From assembly GCF_019430945.1 (NCBI RefSeq), contig NZ_JAHYCB010000004.1:372001-436000 (forward strand): a DNA stretch of 64,000 bases. The letters run 5' to 3'. The stretch is from Neorhizobium populisoli (lineage in GTDB: Bacteria > Pseudomonadota > Alphaproteobacteria > Rhizobiales > Rhizobiaceae). Of this stretch, positions 9,074 to 17,121 are shown piece after piece (position 1 is the first letter of the stretch; every line of letters begins with the position of its first letter). A model generated the notes under the pieces. It was not told the origin of the DNA. It was given only the letters and a program-made list of their open reading frames with translations, and did not search any database. Both the position numbers and the translations under genes were made by a program.

Positions 9074-11470
9074 CTATCTTTCGCAAAGACGGCGCTCGCC
9101 GCCATAGGGCTGATATGTGCAGTCCGAAGGGCGGAAGGAGCGGTAGGCGCGCGAGCAGGCGGTGATGTTGCAGGAAAGCGGCGCACCTTCCCCGCCGGCA
9201 ATTGCGCCGGTGGAAGAGGGGGCGGTATCCGGCGTCGGCTCGGCCATCGCTTCGCGCATGAACTGCCGCCAGATATGTGCCGGCAGTTCTCCACCGGTCA
9301 CGCCCTTCATCGGCGTATCGTCGTCGTTTCCAACCCATACGCCGGCGACGAGCGGTTCCGTAAAGCCGACGAACCAGGCATCGCGATTATTCTGGCTGGT
9401 GCCGGTCTTGCCCGCTGCAAACGCGCCGGGATCGGCCTCGCGACCGGTGCCGCGTTCGACGACAAGCTGCAGGAGGCCGAGAAGATCGGACTGATATTGG
9501 GAGAGGTCGACATTCGGCTGCGATTGAGACCCGACACGAAAGGCTTTCGGTTGGTCGGCTGCGTGAAAGTCGATAATGCCCCAGGGTTCGATCGGTGCCT
9601 TGCCGGCATGGACGGAGGCATAGGCCGAAGTCAGGTCGAGCAGATTGACCTCCGAGCTTCCCAACGCGACCGAGGGCGTGCTGGCCAGAGGCGCATTGAT
9701 GCCGAGCTCTCTGGCTGCGGCGATCACGTTGTCGATGCCGACTTCCTGAGCCAGGGAAACCGTGGCTGCGTTGAGCGATCGGGCAAACGCTTCGGCAAGG
9801 GTTACCCAGCCGCGATAACCTCCGCCGGAATTTTCCGGTGACCAGCCATCGATCTCGATCGGCGCATCGAGGATGCGGTCGGAGAGCGTCAGGCCGGCCT
9901 TGAGCGCTGCGTAATAGACGAAAAGTTTAAAGGTCGAGCCTGGCTGGCGCATCGCGGTGACGGCTCGGTTGAACTGGCTCTGGCGATAATCGCGACCGCC
10001 AACCATGGCGACGACGGCGCCATCCGGTGTCATGGCGACCAGTGCTGCCTGCGACGCGCCAACCGACTTTCCTTCGCCGTCGAGCACATTCTTCACCACT
10101 CGCTCGGCAATCTGCTGCAGGCGAGGCACAAGCGTGGTGCGGACGGTCGTGGAGCCCGGCGAAGCCCCGGCAATCTCGCTCGCCTGCGGTGAAACCCAAT
10201 CCGCGAACCAGCTTCCGGAGCGTGGCGTCGGCCTCGTGGGGTGAACCTTTGCGAAGCCCGCCTTGGCGTTTTCGGCTTCTTCCTTGGTGACCTTGTCGTT
10301 CGCCACCATCGTGTCGAGGACGACAGAGGTGCGCTGCCGCGCGCCTTCGAAATTGTCGATCGGGTTCCAGGCGCTCGGCGCTCGCAGAAGGCCGGCCAGC
10401 AGCGCAGATTCCGGCAGGTTGAGCGCGCCGATATCCTTGTTGAAATAGATACGTGCTGCGGCGGGCATGCCGGTCGCTCCGGCGCCGAGATACGCGCTGT
10501 TGAGATAACGCGCCAGAATTTCCTGTTTGCCGAGCTTCCATTCCAGCCAGAATGCAATCACGAATTCCTGGATTTTGCGCTTCAGCGTCCGGTCGCTGTC
10601 GAGATATTGCAGCTTGATAAGCTGTTGGGTGATGGTGCTGCCGCCCTGGACGACCGAACCGGCCTGGATATTGCGCAGCAGCGCACGGCCGATACCCTGA
10701 ATATCGATGCCGTGATGCTCCATGAACCGCCGGTCCTCAATCGACAGGACGGCATCGATCAGGGTTTGCGGAAACTGGTCGTAAGTGGCGTAAGATCCCT
10801 GATAGGGACCCTGGCGAACCAGTGGAGCGCCATTTGCCGTTTCCAGCACGATGATGGGCTTCAAAGAACCGGCGGCGATATCGCGCCATGGAACATCCTT
10901 CAAAGCCCAGATTAAAACGCCCACGACGATGAGCGCACCCGCGAGCATGCTTGCGGCCAGCGCGCCGCGCCACGAACGTAGCCGAGGAGGTCTGACCCGC
11001 CGCAATCGCCCAAGGACCGAGCCGGCCATGGCCGAATACCTGGAGGTAGCGGTAGCGGGCCGGGGTTCCGCTGTCATTTCTCCAGGGGAGCGATCATCTG
11101 TGGCGTTGTTCCGGCGAAATCGAGCCTTGGCGGTCGCCGCAGCTGTTTCGCTCCAGGCGACGAGACGTTGCCAGGCCGCGCGGTAATCTTTGCCGAGCGC
11201 CACCAGCAATCCGGCCGCGGCAGTTCTGGTTTGGGAAAAGGAGTGCTTTTCGGCTTCGCTGCCGTCGGCGCCGGCATTCACGTCAGACGTGGAATTCGGT
11301 CGATCACCGGCATTCGTCGGCTGGTCTGGGCCAGCCGAAGCGTTGTCATCCGCTCGCTTGGAATTGTCTGCAGAAATGGCCGGTCTTCCGATTGAAATCT
11401 CTGAGAACAAGATAGCGCAAGACGGTGCGGGGGAAAGACGGAGGGACCGCGATGTTTCAAAAGATTCCAA
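9074..11470 (-). CDS. Class A penicillin-binding protein (transglycosylase/transpeptidase)
   Basis: A bifunctional peptidoglycan synthase, up to 798 residues, anchored by one transmembrane segment near residue 170-190. Glycosyltransferase 51 motifs are SIEDRRFMEHHG (catalytic E245) and GGSTITQQL. Transpeptidase motifs are S512-x-x-K515 (QPGSTFKLF), SLN (565-567) and KTG (688-690). The start is uncertain: the frame opens at a TTG at 11470 without a good ribosome binding site, and ATGs occur only at 11077 and 11029. The N-terminal 130 residues are acidic to basic and low complexity. The C-terminus carries a Cys-rich tail (CSRAYRSF...DCTYQPYGG...RRLC) resembling the BA14K motif, an unusual addition. 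Confidence 0.9.
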   Translation of the reverse strand: MESFETSRSLRLSPAPSCAILFSEISIGRPAISADNSKRADDNASAGPDQPTNAGDRPNSTSDVNAGADGSEAEKHSFSQTRTAAAGLLVALGKDYRAAWQRLVAWSETAAATAKARFRRNNATDDRSPGEMTAEPRPATATSRYSAMAGSVLGRLRRVRPPRLRSWRGALAASMLAGALIVVGVLIWALKDVPWRDIAAGSLKPIIVLETANGAPLVRQGPYQGSYATYDQFPQTLIDAVLSIEDRRFMEHHGIDIQGIGRALLRNIQAGSVVQGGSTITQQLIKLQYLDSDRTLKRKIQEFVIAFWLEWKLGKQEILARYLNSAYLGAGATGMPAAARIYFNKDIGALNLPESALLAGLLRAPSAWNPIDNFEGARQRTSVVLDTMVANDKVTKEEAENAKAGFAKVHPTRPTPRSGSWFADWVSPQASEIAGASPGSTTVRTTLVPRLQQIAERVVKNVLDGEGKSVGASQAALVAMTPDGAVVAMVGGRDYRQSQFNRAVTAMRQPGSTFKLFVYYAALKAGLTLSDRILDAPIEIDGWSPENSGGGYRGWVTLAEAFARSLNAATVSLAQEVGIDNVIAAARELGINAPLASTPSVALGSSEVNLLDLTSAYASVHAGKAPIEPWGIIDFHAADQPKAFRVGSQSQPNVDLSQYQSDLLGLLQLVVERGTGREADPGAFAAGKTGTSQNNRDAWFVGFTEPLVAGVWVGNDDDTPMKGVTGGELPAHIWRQFMREAMAEPTPDTAPSSTGAIAGGEGAPLSCNITACSRAYRSFRPSDCTYQPYGGERRLCER

Positions 11471-11574
11471 GTTTTGAAAAAACTGCCATAGGATTACCGC
11501 ATATGACGCCAGTAGCTGCGCTCACTGCAACACTTGCCCGGTGGCTGCCAACCTGTCTTGATTACGGAATAACG

Positions 11575-12111
11575 ATGAAGCCGATCTTTCTAACCGTATT
11601 TCTGCTTGCATGCCCTCTGACCGCGGTGGCCGAAGATGCGCCGCCCCTGTCCGATACGTTCAAGGAATTCTGCCTTTCCAACGGGCCGCATTTCAACAAA
11701 ACCGTGGACGCGGCGAAAGGCAGCGGATGGACGCCACTTGCGGCTGACATGGCTATGAGCTTCACGCCGATCTCCGACCCGATCGAAATCCAGGGCTGGC
11801 TGATCGGCGACGGTGAGGAGAGCCATTTCGAGGCTTTAGTCGGGTTCAGGGCAAAAGTTGCCGAAAAACCTGTCGAAGGGTGCACAGTTGCGATTTCGGG
11901 CGTCGATGGCAAAGCCGTCGAAAAGGCGATTGTCTCGACTGTCACAGCCAAATCGATCGGTGAGGAGCAGGGACAGGACACGACCTACAAGCGGTTTTCC
12001 ACCACAATCGACGGACGGGAGGTTGCGCTTACCATTTCGATGCCGCGCTACCCGAACGGATCAGACCAGATTGTCATCAGCCTTGTGGCGGAAGAGATCA
12101 TGGAAAACTGA
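11575..12111 (+). CDS. Secreted protein of unknown function
   Basis: A 178-residue protein with a clear Sec signal peptide (MKPIFLTVFLLACPLTAVA, cleavage before EDAPP). The ATG at 11575 has GGAA about 9 nt upstream. The mature part contains two cysteines (FKEFCLSNG and EGCTVAISG) that could form a disulfide and alternating hydrophobic strands near the C-terminus (REVALTISMP, QIVISLVAEE). I do not recognise the family. It is divergent from the penicillin-binding protein and 88 bp upstream of the small membrane-protein frame. Confidence 0.72.
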   Translation: MKPIFLTVFLLACPLTAVAEDAPPLSDTFKEFCLSNGPHFNKTVDAAKGSGWTPLAADMAMSFTPISDPIEIQGWLIGDGEESHFEALVGFRAKVAEKPVEGCTVAISGVDGKAVEKAIVSTVTAKSIGEEQGQDTTYKRFSTTIDGREVALTISMPRYPNGSDQIVISLVAEEIMEN

Positions 12112-12199
12112 GAGGTCATCTACCTGCTGCGATCAACTTTATAGCAGGCTGGAACAACCCGATGTGCCGCGGCATTGCCTCAAAAATCGGGAGGAAGCC

Positions 12200-12280
12200 A
12201 TGGCACAGGATTGGCCGATGTTTATTATGCAGTCGATCGTTGTTTTCGGACTGGTTGGTACGTTGTTCATAAGGGCATGA
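12200..12280 (+). CDS. Probable small single-pass membrane protein (26 residues)
   Basis: A 26-codon frame from ATG 12200 to TGA 12278-12280, preceded by a near-ideal ribosome binding site GGGAGGAAG at 12189-12197. The product, beginning MAQDWPMFIMQSIVVFG, is one hydrophobic helix with a charged N-terminal end (D4) and a C-terminal Arg. Size, hydrophobicity and Shine-Dalgarno strength together suggest a genuine small membrane protein, but there is no family match I can name. It sits between the secreted protein gene and the diguanylate cyclase. Confidence 0.55.
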   Translation: MAQDWPMFIMQSIVVFGLVGTLFIRA

Positions 12281-12435
12281 TGTGTCGGCCGCATCATATC
12301 CGGGATCTTTTCCATGACGGATGATCCTACTGTCCGACAATAAATTTGCCGCTTTAGCTATTTCTTTTACTCTCTTCGCTTATTCTCGCGCACTTGGAGC
12401 TATTTGGACAACGACTGGCAGAGCTTGAGGGCGCG

Positions 12436-14010
12436 ATGCTGAGTGCGGAAGTCATTCTGGTGCTGGAGGCATGTCCGCTTGCCGCGTTGATACTCGACGC
12501 GGCCGGCATGGTCGTCTTTGCCAACCGGAATGCATGTGATCTCTTCGAAAGAGGCGAGATTTCCGCCGGCACGCCGGTTTCCGATCTATTGCCCGGATGG
12601 TTTGCGGAGGAGGGCAGCAAGGCCCGCCTGGTGATCGAAAGACCTTCGGGACAGAACCGCAGCTGCGAGATCGCCACCTCACCCTATCCCTTGGCCGGCA
12701 GAGAGCTGAAGGCCGTTTGGATCGATACGAGCGAAAGAAACTCCGCTTTCGGCATTGCCGCCCGCGAAGCCAATCTCCGCCTCCGATACGTGATCGAGAT
12801 GTTGCCGCAGGCCGTCTGTGTTTTCGACGCGCAGGATCGTTACGTTCTCTGGAACGAGAAATATGCGTCTCTCTATTCCGAGATCGCCCCCCACCTAAGG
12901 CCGGGCATACCTTTCGAGGATATTCTGAGGATCAGTCTTGCCAGCGGTTCTATCCAGGAGGTCGTGCCCGATCACGAGGCTTGGCTTCGCGCCCGCATGG
13001 AAAAGTTCCACCGGCCGATTTCCCAGGAGGAACAGCGGCTGAAGGACGAGCGCTGGCTGCGTTATGACGACCGGCGGACGCCGGATGGTGGCGCGATCGG
13101 CATCCGTATCGACATCACCGACTTGAAGCAGCGTGAGGAATGGCTCAGTCAGCTTTTCCAGGCTAACCCGATGCCGATGATCCTTTGCGACGGCAACAGC
13201 CTGCAGATTCTCGAAGCCAACCTTGCCGCCCTGCAATTCTACGGGTTCGATCTATCGAAGATGCTGACGATGCGGGCATGCGATATGCACGCCCCCGATC
13301 AGTCGAAGGAGTTTGCCGCAAGGGTGTTGCGGCTGGAGGGGGATTGCGAGGCGCGTACCGTCTGGCGGCAGAGAATGGAGGACGGTCGGGAGCGTCATGT
13401 GATGATCTACGTCCGACTGCTGCATGAAGGTTCAGAACGTCGCCTGCTTCTGACGGTCGCCGATGTCAGCGATCGCGTCATCGCCGAGACGGAGGCGACG
13501 CGGCTCGCACATCACGATGTGCTGACCGGATTGCCGAACCGCATGCAGTTCTACAAGTCGCTCGATGAGGAACTGAAAAGGGGTGCGCGGCCCGTCGTCC
13601 ACTGTCTCGATCTGGACGGGTTCAAGCCGGTCAACGATACATTCGGCCATGCCACCGGCGACGAAGTCCTGAAGATGGTGGGACATCGCCTGCAGGCGGA
13701 GGCGGGCGATCATCTCGTTGCACGTCTCGGCGGCGACGAGTTCGCTATCCTTCAAAGGGCAGGCAACGGAAATGAGGCGGATCTCGCGGATCGTTGTATT
13801 GCGGCACTGAAGATGCCGTTCGTCGTCAAGGGACTGCCGATCAGCATCGGCGTGAGTATCGGCATCGCTACGGCCGCTGCCGGTATTGATAGCGAAGCGC
13901 TGGTGCAGGCGGCCGATCGTGCCCTGTATCATGCGAAAGGTGCAGGCCGGAATACGTGGCGGATCAGCACAGAAGAGCATTTTATCGTGCCTCGCCTCAA
14001 GGCGCATTGA
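12436..14010 (+). CDS. PAS-domain diguanylate cyclase (GGDEF)
   Basis: A 524-residue cytosolic signalling enzyme making cyclic di-GMP from GTP. Three PAS-like sensor modules precede the cyclase: roughly residues 5-105 (LVLEACPLAALILDAAGMVV), 115-230 (VIEMLPQAVCVFDAQDRYVL, ending in DITDLKQREEW) and 235-350 (FQANPMPMILCDG). The GGDEF domain starts at HHDVLTGLPNR, with DLDGFKPVNDTFGH and an intact GGDEF active site at 432-436. No RxxD inhibitory site precedes GGDEF (the local sequence is AGDH), and there is no EAL domain. I prefer ATG 12436 (GAGGG upstream) over the TTG at 12394. The PAS ligands are unknown. Confidence 0.9.
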   Translation: MLSAEVILVLEACPLAALILDAAGMVVFANRNACDLFERGEISAGTPVSDLLPGWFAEEGSKARLVIERPSGQNRSCEIATSPYPLAGRELKAVWIDTSERNSAFGIAAREANLRLRYVIEMLPQAVCVFDAQDRYVLWNEKYASLYSEIAPHLRPGIPFEDILRISLASGSIQEVVPDHEAWLRARMEKFHRPISQEEQRLKDERWLRYDDRRTPDGGAIGIRIDITDLKQREEWLSQLFQANPMPMILCDGNSLQILEANLAALQFYGFDLSKMLTMRACDMHAPDQSKEFAARVLRLEGDCEARTVWRQRMEDGRERHVMIYVRLLHEGSERRLLLTVADVSDRVIAETEATRLAHHDVLTGLPNRMQFYKSLDEELKRGARPVVHCLDLDGFKPVNDTFGHATGDEVLKMVGHRLQAEAGDHLVARLGGDEFAILQRAGNGNEADLADRCIAALKMPFVVKGLPISIGVSIGIATAAAGIDSEALVQAADRALYHAKGAGRNTWRISTEEHFIVPRLKAH

Positions 14011-14032
14011 CGCCTCGGGGAGACTTCGACAC

Positions 14033-14893
14033 TTAATCCCGATTTGCCAGCAGCCAGTCCCGCAGCGTCCTTGCTTCGTCCGAAAGTCCTTGCGCCTCCA
14101 GAAGCCAATAGGCCTTTTGCCGGTCCGACGCAGTTTCGAACAATGTCACCAGTGCGCCAGAAGCGATCTCGTCGCGAATGAGCGTGGTCGGGCAGAGGCC
14201 GACACCCTGCCCGCCGATGACCGACCCGAACATCAGCGTGAAATCCGCAAAGACATGCCCGGCTTTCGGCACAGCACGTATACCGGCCTCCGAGAACCAG
14301 CGGTCCCATGCGTCGACGGTCTCGTCATGCAGCAGCTCGGTGTGTATCAGCGCCTCCGGCCGGTCGAAAGGGCCGTGTGTTTCCAGAAACTCCGGTGAAC
14401 AAGTCGGCCTTGTCCAGGCGTCCATGAGTTCGATCGCCGGCACGGCCGGTTTCACGCCGTGTCGGATGAGGATATCGGCGCCAGCGGCCTCCGGGGTCCT
14501 GGCGTCGAGCGCATAGACGATGTTGATGCGGATTTGGGGGTGTGCGGTCCTGAACAGCGGCAGCCGGGGAATGAGCCAGCGTGTGGCAACCGAGGGGATG
14601 CAGGCTACGCTGACAGGGCGAACTTGTTCGGCGTGTTTCAGTTGCTGGGCCGCCGTTTCCATATGCATCAGCCCGTGACGGACGGCTTCGCCAAGCTCCC
14701 GCCCGGCGGCGGTCAGTGCCACGCCGCGGTGATGGCGGATGAACAATGGTATGCCCATCCAGTCTTCCAGTGCCCGAACATGCTGGCTGACGCCGGCCGC
14801 GGTGAGGTTCAGCTCTACAGCAGCCTTCACGAAGCTCGCGTGGCGGGCCGAAGCTTCAAAAGCACGCACAGAGGTGAGCGGCAATTTACTCAT
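14033..14893 (-). CDS. LysR-family transcriptional regulator (GcvA-like)
   Basis: A 286-residue regulator. The N-terminal helix-turn-helix (SFVKAAVELNLTAAGVSQHV, then RALEDWMGIPLF) and LTAAGRELGEAV are typical of the GcvA branch. An effector-binding domain follows (VSVACIPSVATRWLIPRLPLF). The ATG at 14893 begins the canonical MSKLPLTSVRAFEASARHAS. It is divergent from the DUF1989 gene across a 139-bp gap containing a CTTG-N9-CAAG dyad, and it probably activates that gene. Confidence 0.9.
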   Translation of the reverse strand: MSKLPLTSVRAFEASARHASFVKAAVELNLTAAGVSQHVRALEDWMGIPLFIRHHRGVALTAAGRELGEAVRHGLMHMETAAQQLKHAEQVRPVSVACIPSVATRWLIPRLPLFRTAHPQIRINIVYALDARTPEAAGADILIRHGVKPAVPAIELMDAWTRPTCSPEFLETHGPFDRPEALIHTELLHDETVDAWDRWFSEAGIRAVPKAGHVFADFTLMFGSVIGGQGVGLCPTTLIRDEIASGALVTLFETASDRQKAYWLLEAQGLSDEARTLRDWLLANRD

Positions 14894-14912
14894 CGGCTAT
14901 GGCTAAGTCATG

Positions 14913-14929
14913 CTTGGCCTGAGCACAAG
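14913..14929. promoter_or_regulatory. Candidate LysR-type operator
   Basis: A CTTG-N9-CAAG inverted repeat containing the T-N11-A pattern expected for LysR-family sites, 20 bp upstream of the LysR start and 104 bp upstream of the DUF1989 gene. The assignment rests on position and symmetry only. Confidence 0.4.
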
Positions 14930-15032
14930 GATAATCATGGTTGTTTAGGCAAATCGCTTCCCGCATAGTGCCCCCAGCTTAGCCTCGAACTGCTTCGTGC
15001 CGCAAAACCGCGATGCCGAATTGGAGACCTGA

Positions 15033-15896
15033 ATGCCGAAGATGCCGTCCATGCCTGCGCCCGCCGATGCAGACGAAAGACGCGGCAAGCCGGCGGTCGT
15101 GGTCTATCCGAACGGTACGCTTCCGCCTGCCGACATGCCGATGCTGGAAGCTGCACGTGATGGCATGACCAAGATTGACGAGGTTATCGTCCCGCCGCGC
15201 GATGCTCGTGCCTTCAAAGCGCCGAAGGGACATTTCTTCCGCATTGTCAGCGTCGAGGGCGCGCAGGTCGGCGACCTCAATCTCTGGAATGTCGACGATC
15301 TTTCCGAACGCTTCTTCAGCGGCAAGACGCGGGCACTGCACGCCACCCATGTCGGTGTCGGCGACCGGTTGTGGAGCACGCTGCCGACGCTGCGGCCGAT
15401 GGCGACGATCACCCATGATACGCTCGGCTGGTACGGCTGGGATGCGGATGGCGCCGGCGTGCACGACGTTATCGGCACGCGTTGCGACCCCTATACCAAC
15501 CGGCTGCTCAACGGCGATGACTACCACCATTGCTGCCATTCTAACCTTACGCGGGCACTGGCATCTGCCAGGAACATTTCTGTTCGCGAAGCGGAGCCGC
15601 ATGTGCATGACGTGCTGAACGTCTTCATGTGCACCGGTTTCTCGCAGGATACGCATCAGTATTTCATGAAGGCCAGCCCGGTCCGGCCCGGCGATTTCAT
15701 CGAATTTTTCTCGGAAATCGATCTCCTCGGCGCGCTTTCCGCCTGCCCCGGCGGCGATTGCGGCGCGACCCATTCGAGCGATACTTCCGCATGCTACCCG
15801 CTGAAGGTCGAGGTGTTCCGCCCCGATCCGGCATCGCTCAAGGGCTGGGTTTCGCCGGCGGTAAACGCCTATCCGCGCACTCACGGGCTCGGCTGA
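15033..15896 (+). CDS. DUF1989 (urea carboxylase-associated family) protein
   Basis: A 287-residue protein of the DUF1989 family, best known from proteins encoded next to urea carboxylase in urea/guanidine metabolism. Characteristic segments are VEGAQVGDLNLW, HATHVGVGDRLWSTLPTLRP, the GTRCDPYTNRLLNG region with DYHHCCHSNL, and PGGDCG near residue 250. Multiple His and Cys suggest a metal site. The ATG at 15033 is preceded by GGAGACCTGA. No urea carboxylase or guanidine gene is adjacent, so this copy is an orphan under a divergent LysR regulator. Its reaction is unknown. Confidence 0.85.
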   Translation: MPKMPSMPAPADADERRGKPAVVVYPNGTLPPADMPMLEAARDGMTKIDEVIVPPRDARAFKAPKGHFFRIVSVEGAQVGDLNLWNVDDLSERFFSGKTRALHATHVGVGDRLWSTLPTLRPMATITHDTLGWYGWDADGAGVHDVIGTRCDPYTNRLLNGDDYHHCCHSNLTRALASARNISVREAEPHVHDVLNVFMCTGFSQDTHQYFMKASPVRPGDFIEFFSEIDLLGALSACPGGDCGATHSSDTSACYPLKVEVFRPDPASLKGWVSPAVNAYPRTHGLG

Positions 15897-15900
15897 TTGT

Positions 15901-16935
15901 TCAGGTCGCGTCCGGCCCGACAGTCGAGCTTCGTTTGATCAATTCGCCGGAGATGCGCCGGATGCCCGGCGTCTGCCCTGGCGCGCATGATCCGTCCTCG
16001 ATCATGGTGATGGCGACGTCGACGATTGTATCGACCGGCTGACGGAAGGTGGTCAGGCCGTAATGCGGCCATCCGGCCATGCTGATGTCGTCGAAACCCG
16101 CAATGGCGATGTCTTCCGGCACGCGGGCGCCGGCTTCGCGCAATGCATCGATGCCGCCTGCGGCGAGAATGTCGTTGGCGAAGAAGATCGCATCCGTGCC
16201 GCCGCGCTCAAGCAGGCCGAGCGCCGCATTCCGTCCCGCATAATAGCTGTATTCGCCGCTGTCGATGAGGGCTGACAGCGTCATTCCGTGCTCGGCAAGT
16301 CGAGTGATGAAGGCGTTCTGTCGCTCGCGATTGGTGGTCGTATGTGAAAGGCCGGCGACATAGGCGACGCGACGCCGGCCGGTTTCATGAAAATGGTCGG
16401 CAATCGCGCGTGCGCCTTCCGCATTGTCGCAGATCACGCAGTTCAGTTCGGCATCCTCGGCGACGCGGTTGATCAGGATCGCGGCGCGATCCTCCGTTGC
16501 CCAGCGCAATGTCTGGCCTGAAAGGATAGTCGCCGAAACGATGATGACCGCATCGACATTGTAACGTCGCAGCGCCGATAGCTGCTCTTCGAGATTGGCG
16601 CCGCGAGTGATGTTGAAGAGCAGGCTCTGCAGCCCGACGCGCTGCAGGGCGCGGGAAAGCTTTTCGATCAGCGCCGGATAGAACGGGTTCTGCATATCGG
16701 AAATGACGATACCGACGATGTTGGTTCGGCTTTTCGACAACATGCTGGCAATGGCATTCGGATGGTAGTCGACATCCTCGGCGAAACGCAGGATCTTCTC
16801 CCGCAGGTCCGGCGCGATACTCGCGCCGGGTGTAAAGGCACGGGAAACGGCCGACTGGCTGACGCCGATCATGCGGGCAAGCTCGCGCGCCGTCATCGGC
16901 TTGCGCTTTTCCACGATCGTCCCGTTTTTCGCCAA
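15901..16935 (-). CDS. LacI-family transcriptional regulator
   Basis: A 344-residue repressor-type regulator. The helix-turn-helix (TARELARMIGVSQSAVSRAF) is followed by an unusual TPGASIAPDLREKIL stretch before the hinge, then a periplasmic-binding-protein-like ligand domain (NIVGIVISDMQNPFYPALIE, IAGFDDISMAGWPHYGLTTF). The start is a TTG at 16935 chosen for the strong GAGGGGG upstream; an in-frame ATG at 16896 would cut into the DNA-binding domain. It is divergent from the CoA-transferase gene, with a palindromic operator between them, and probably controls the 17.1-27.3 kb catabolic unit. The gene at 37074 encodes a paralogue with the same FTPGAS signature. Confidence 0.9.
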   Translation of the reverse strand: MAKNGTIVEKRKPMTARELARMIGVSQSAVSRAFTPGASIAPDLREKILRFAEDVDYHPNAIASMLSKSRTNIVGIVISDMQNPFYPALIEKLSRALQRVGLQSLLFNITRGANLEEQLSALRRYNVDAVIIVSATILSGQTLRWATEDRAAILINRVAEDAELNCVICDNAEGARAIADHFHETGRRRVAYVAGLSHTTTNRERQNAFITRLAEHGMTLSALIDSGEYSYYAGRNAALGLLERGGTDAIFFANDILAAGGIDALREAGARVPEDIAIAGFDDISMAGWPHYGLTTFRQPVDTIVDVAITMIEDGSCAPGQTPGIRRISGELIKRSSTVGPDAT

Positions 16936-17042
16936 GCCTGCCCCCTCGTTTCGTAGCTCTTGCGGCGTGCAACCGCTGCGGGCTCTTCCCTAGCTGTTAA
17001 TCAGCCTTCCTTCAATACGACGAAATGATGCAAATGCCAATC

Positions 17043-17058
17043 TTGCATCCGTATGCAA
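17043..17058. promoter_or_regulatory. LacI-type operator TTGCATCCGTATGCAA
   Basis: A 16-bp dyad TTGCA-N6-TGCAA with the central CG typical of LacI-family operators. TTGCAT also reads as a -35 hexamer with TACCTT 17 bp downstream (17066-17071), so the operator would overlap the promoter of the CoA-transferase gene (ATG 17122). The same consensus recurs at 20389, 36927 and 37025. Confidence 0.72.
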
Positions 17059-17121
17059 TGCGCGCTACCTTGCTTGCGACGGGGAGGAGACCCGGCAGAA
17101 ATTTCTGTGTTGGAGGCGAGG

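Noticed and set aside
16959..16972. TTGCGGCGTGCAA near the first LacI start, resembling the operator
   Set aside because: Spacing is three bases too short and the half-sites are imperfect, so it does not fit the 16-bp consensus.
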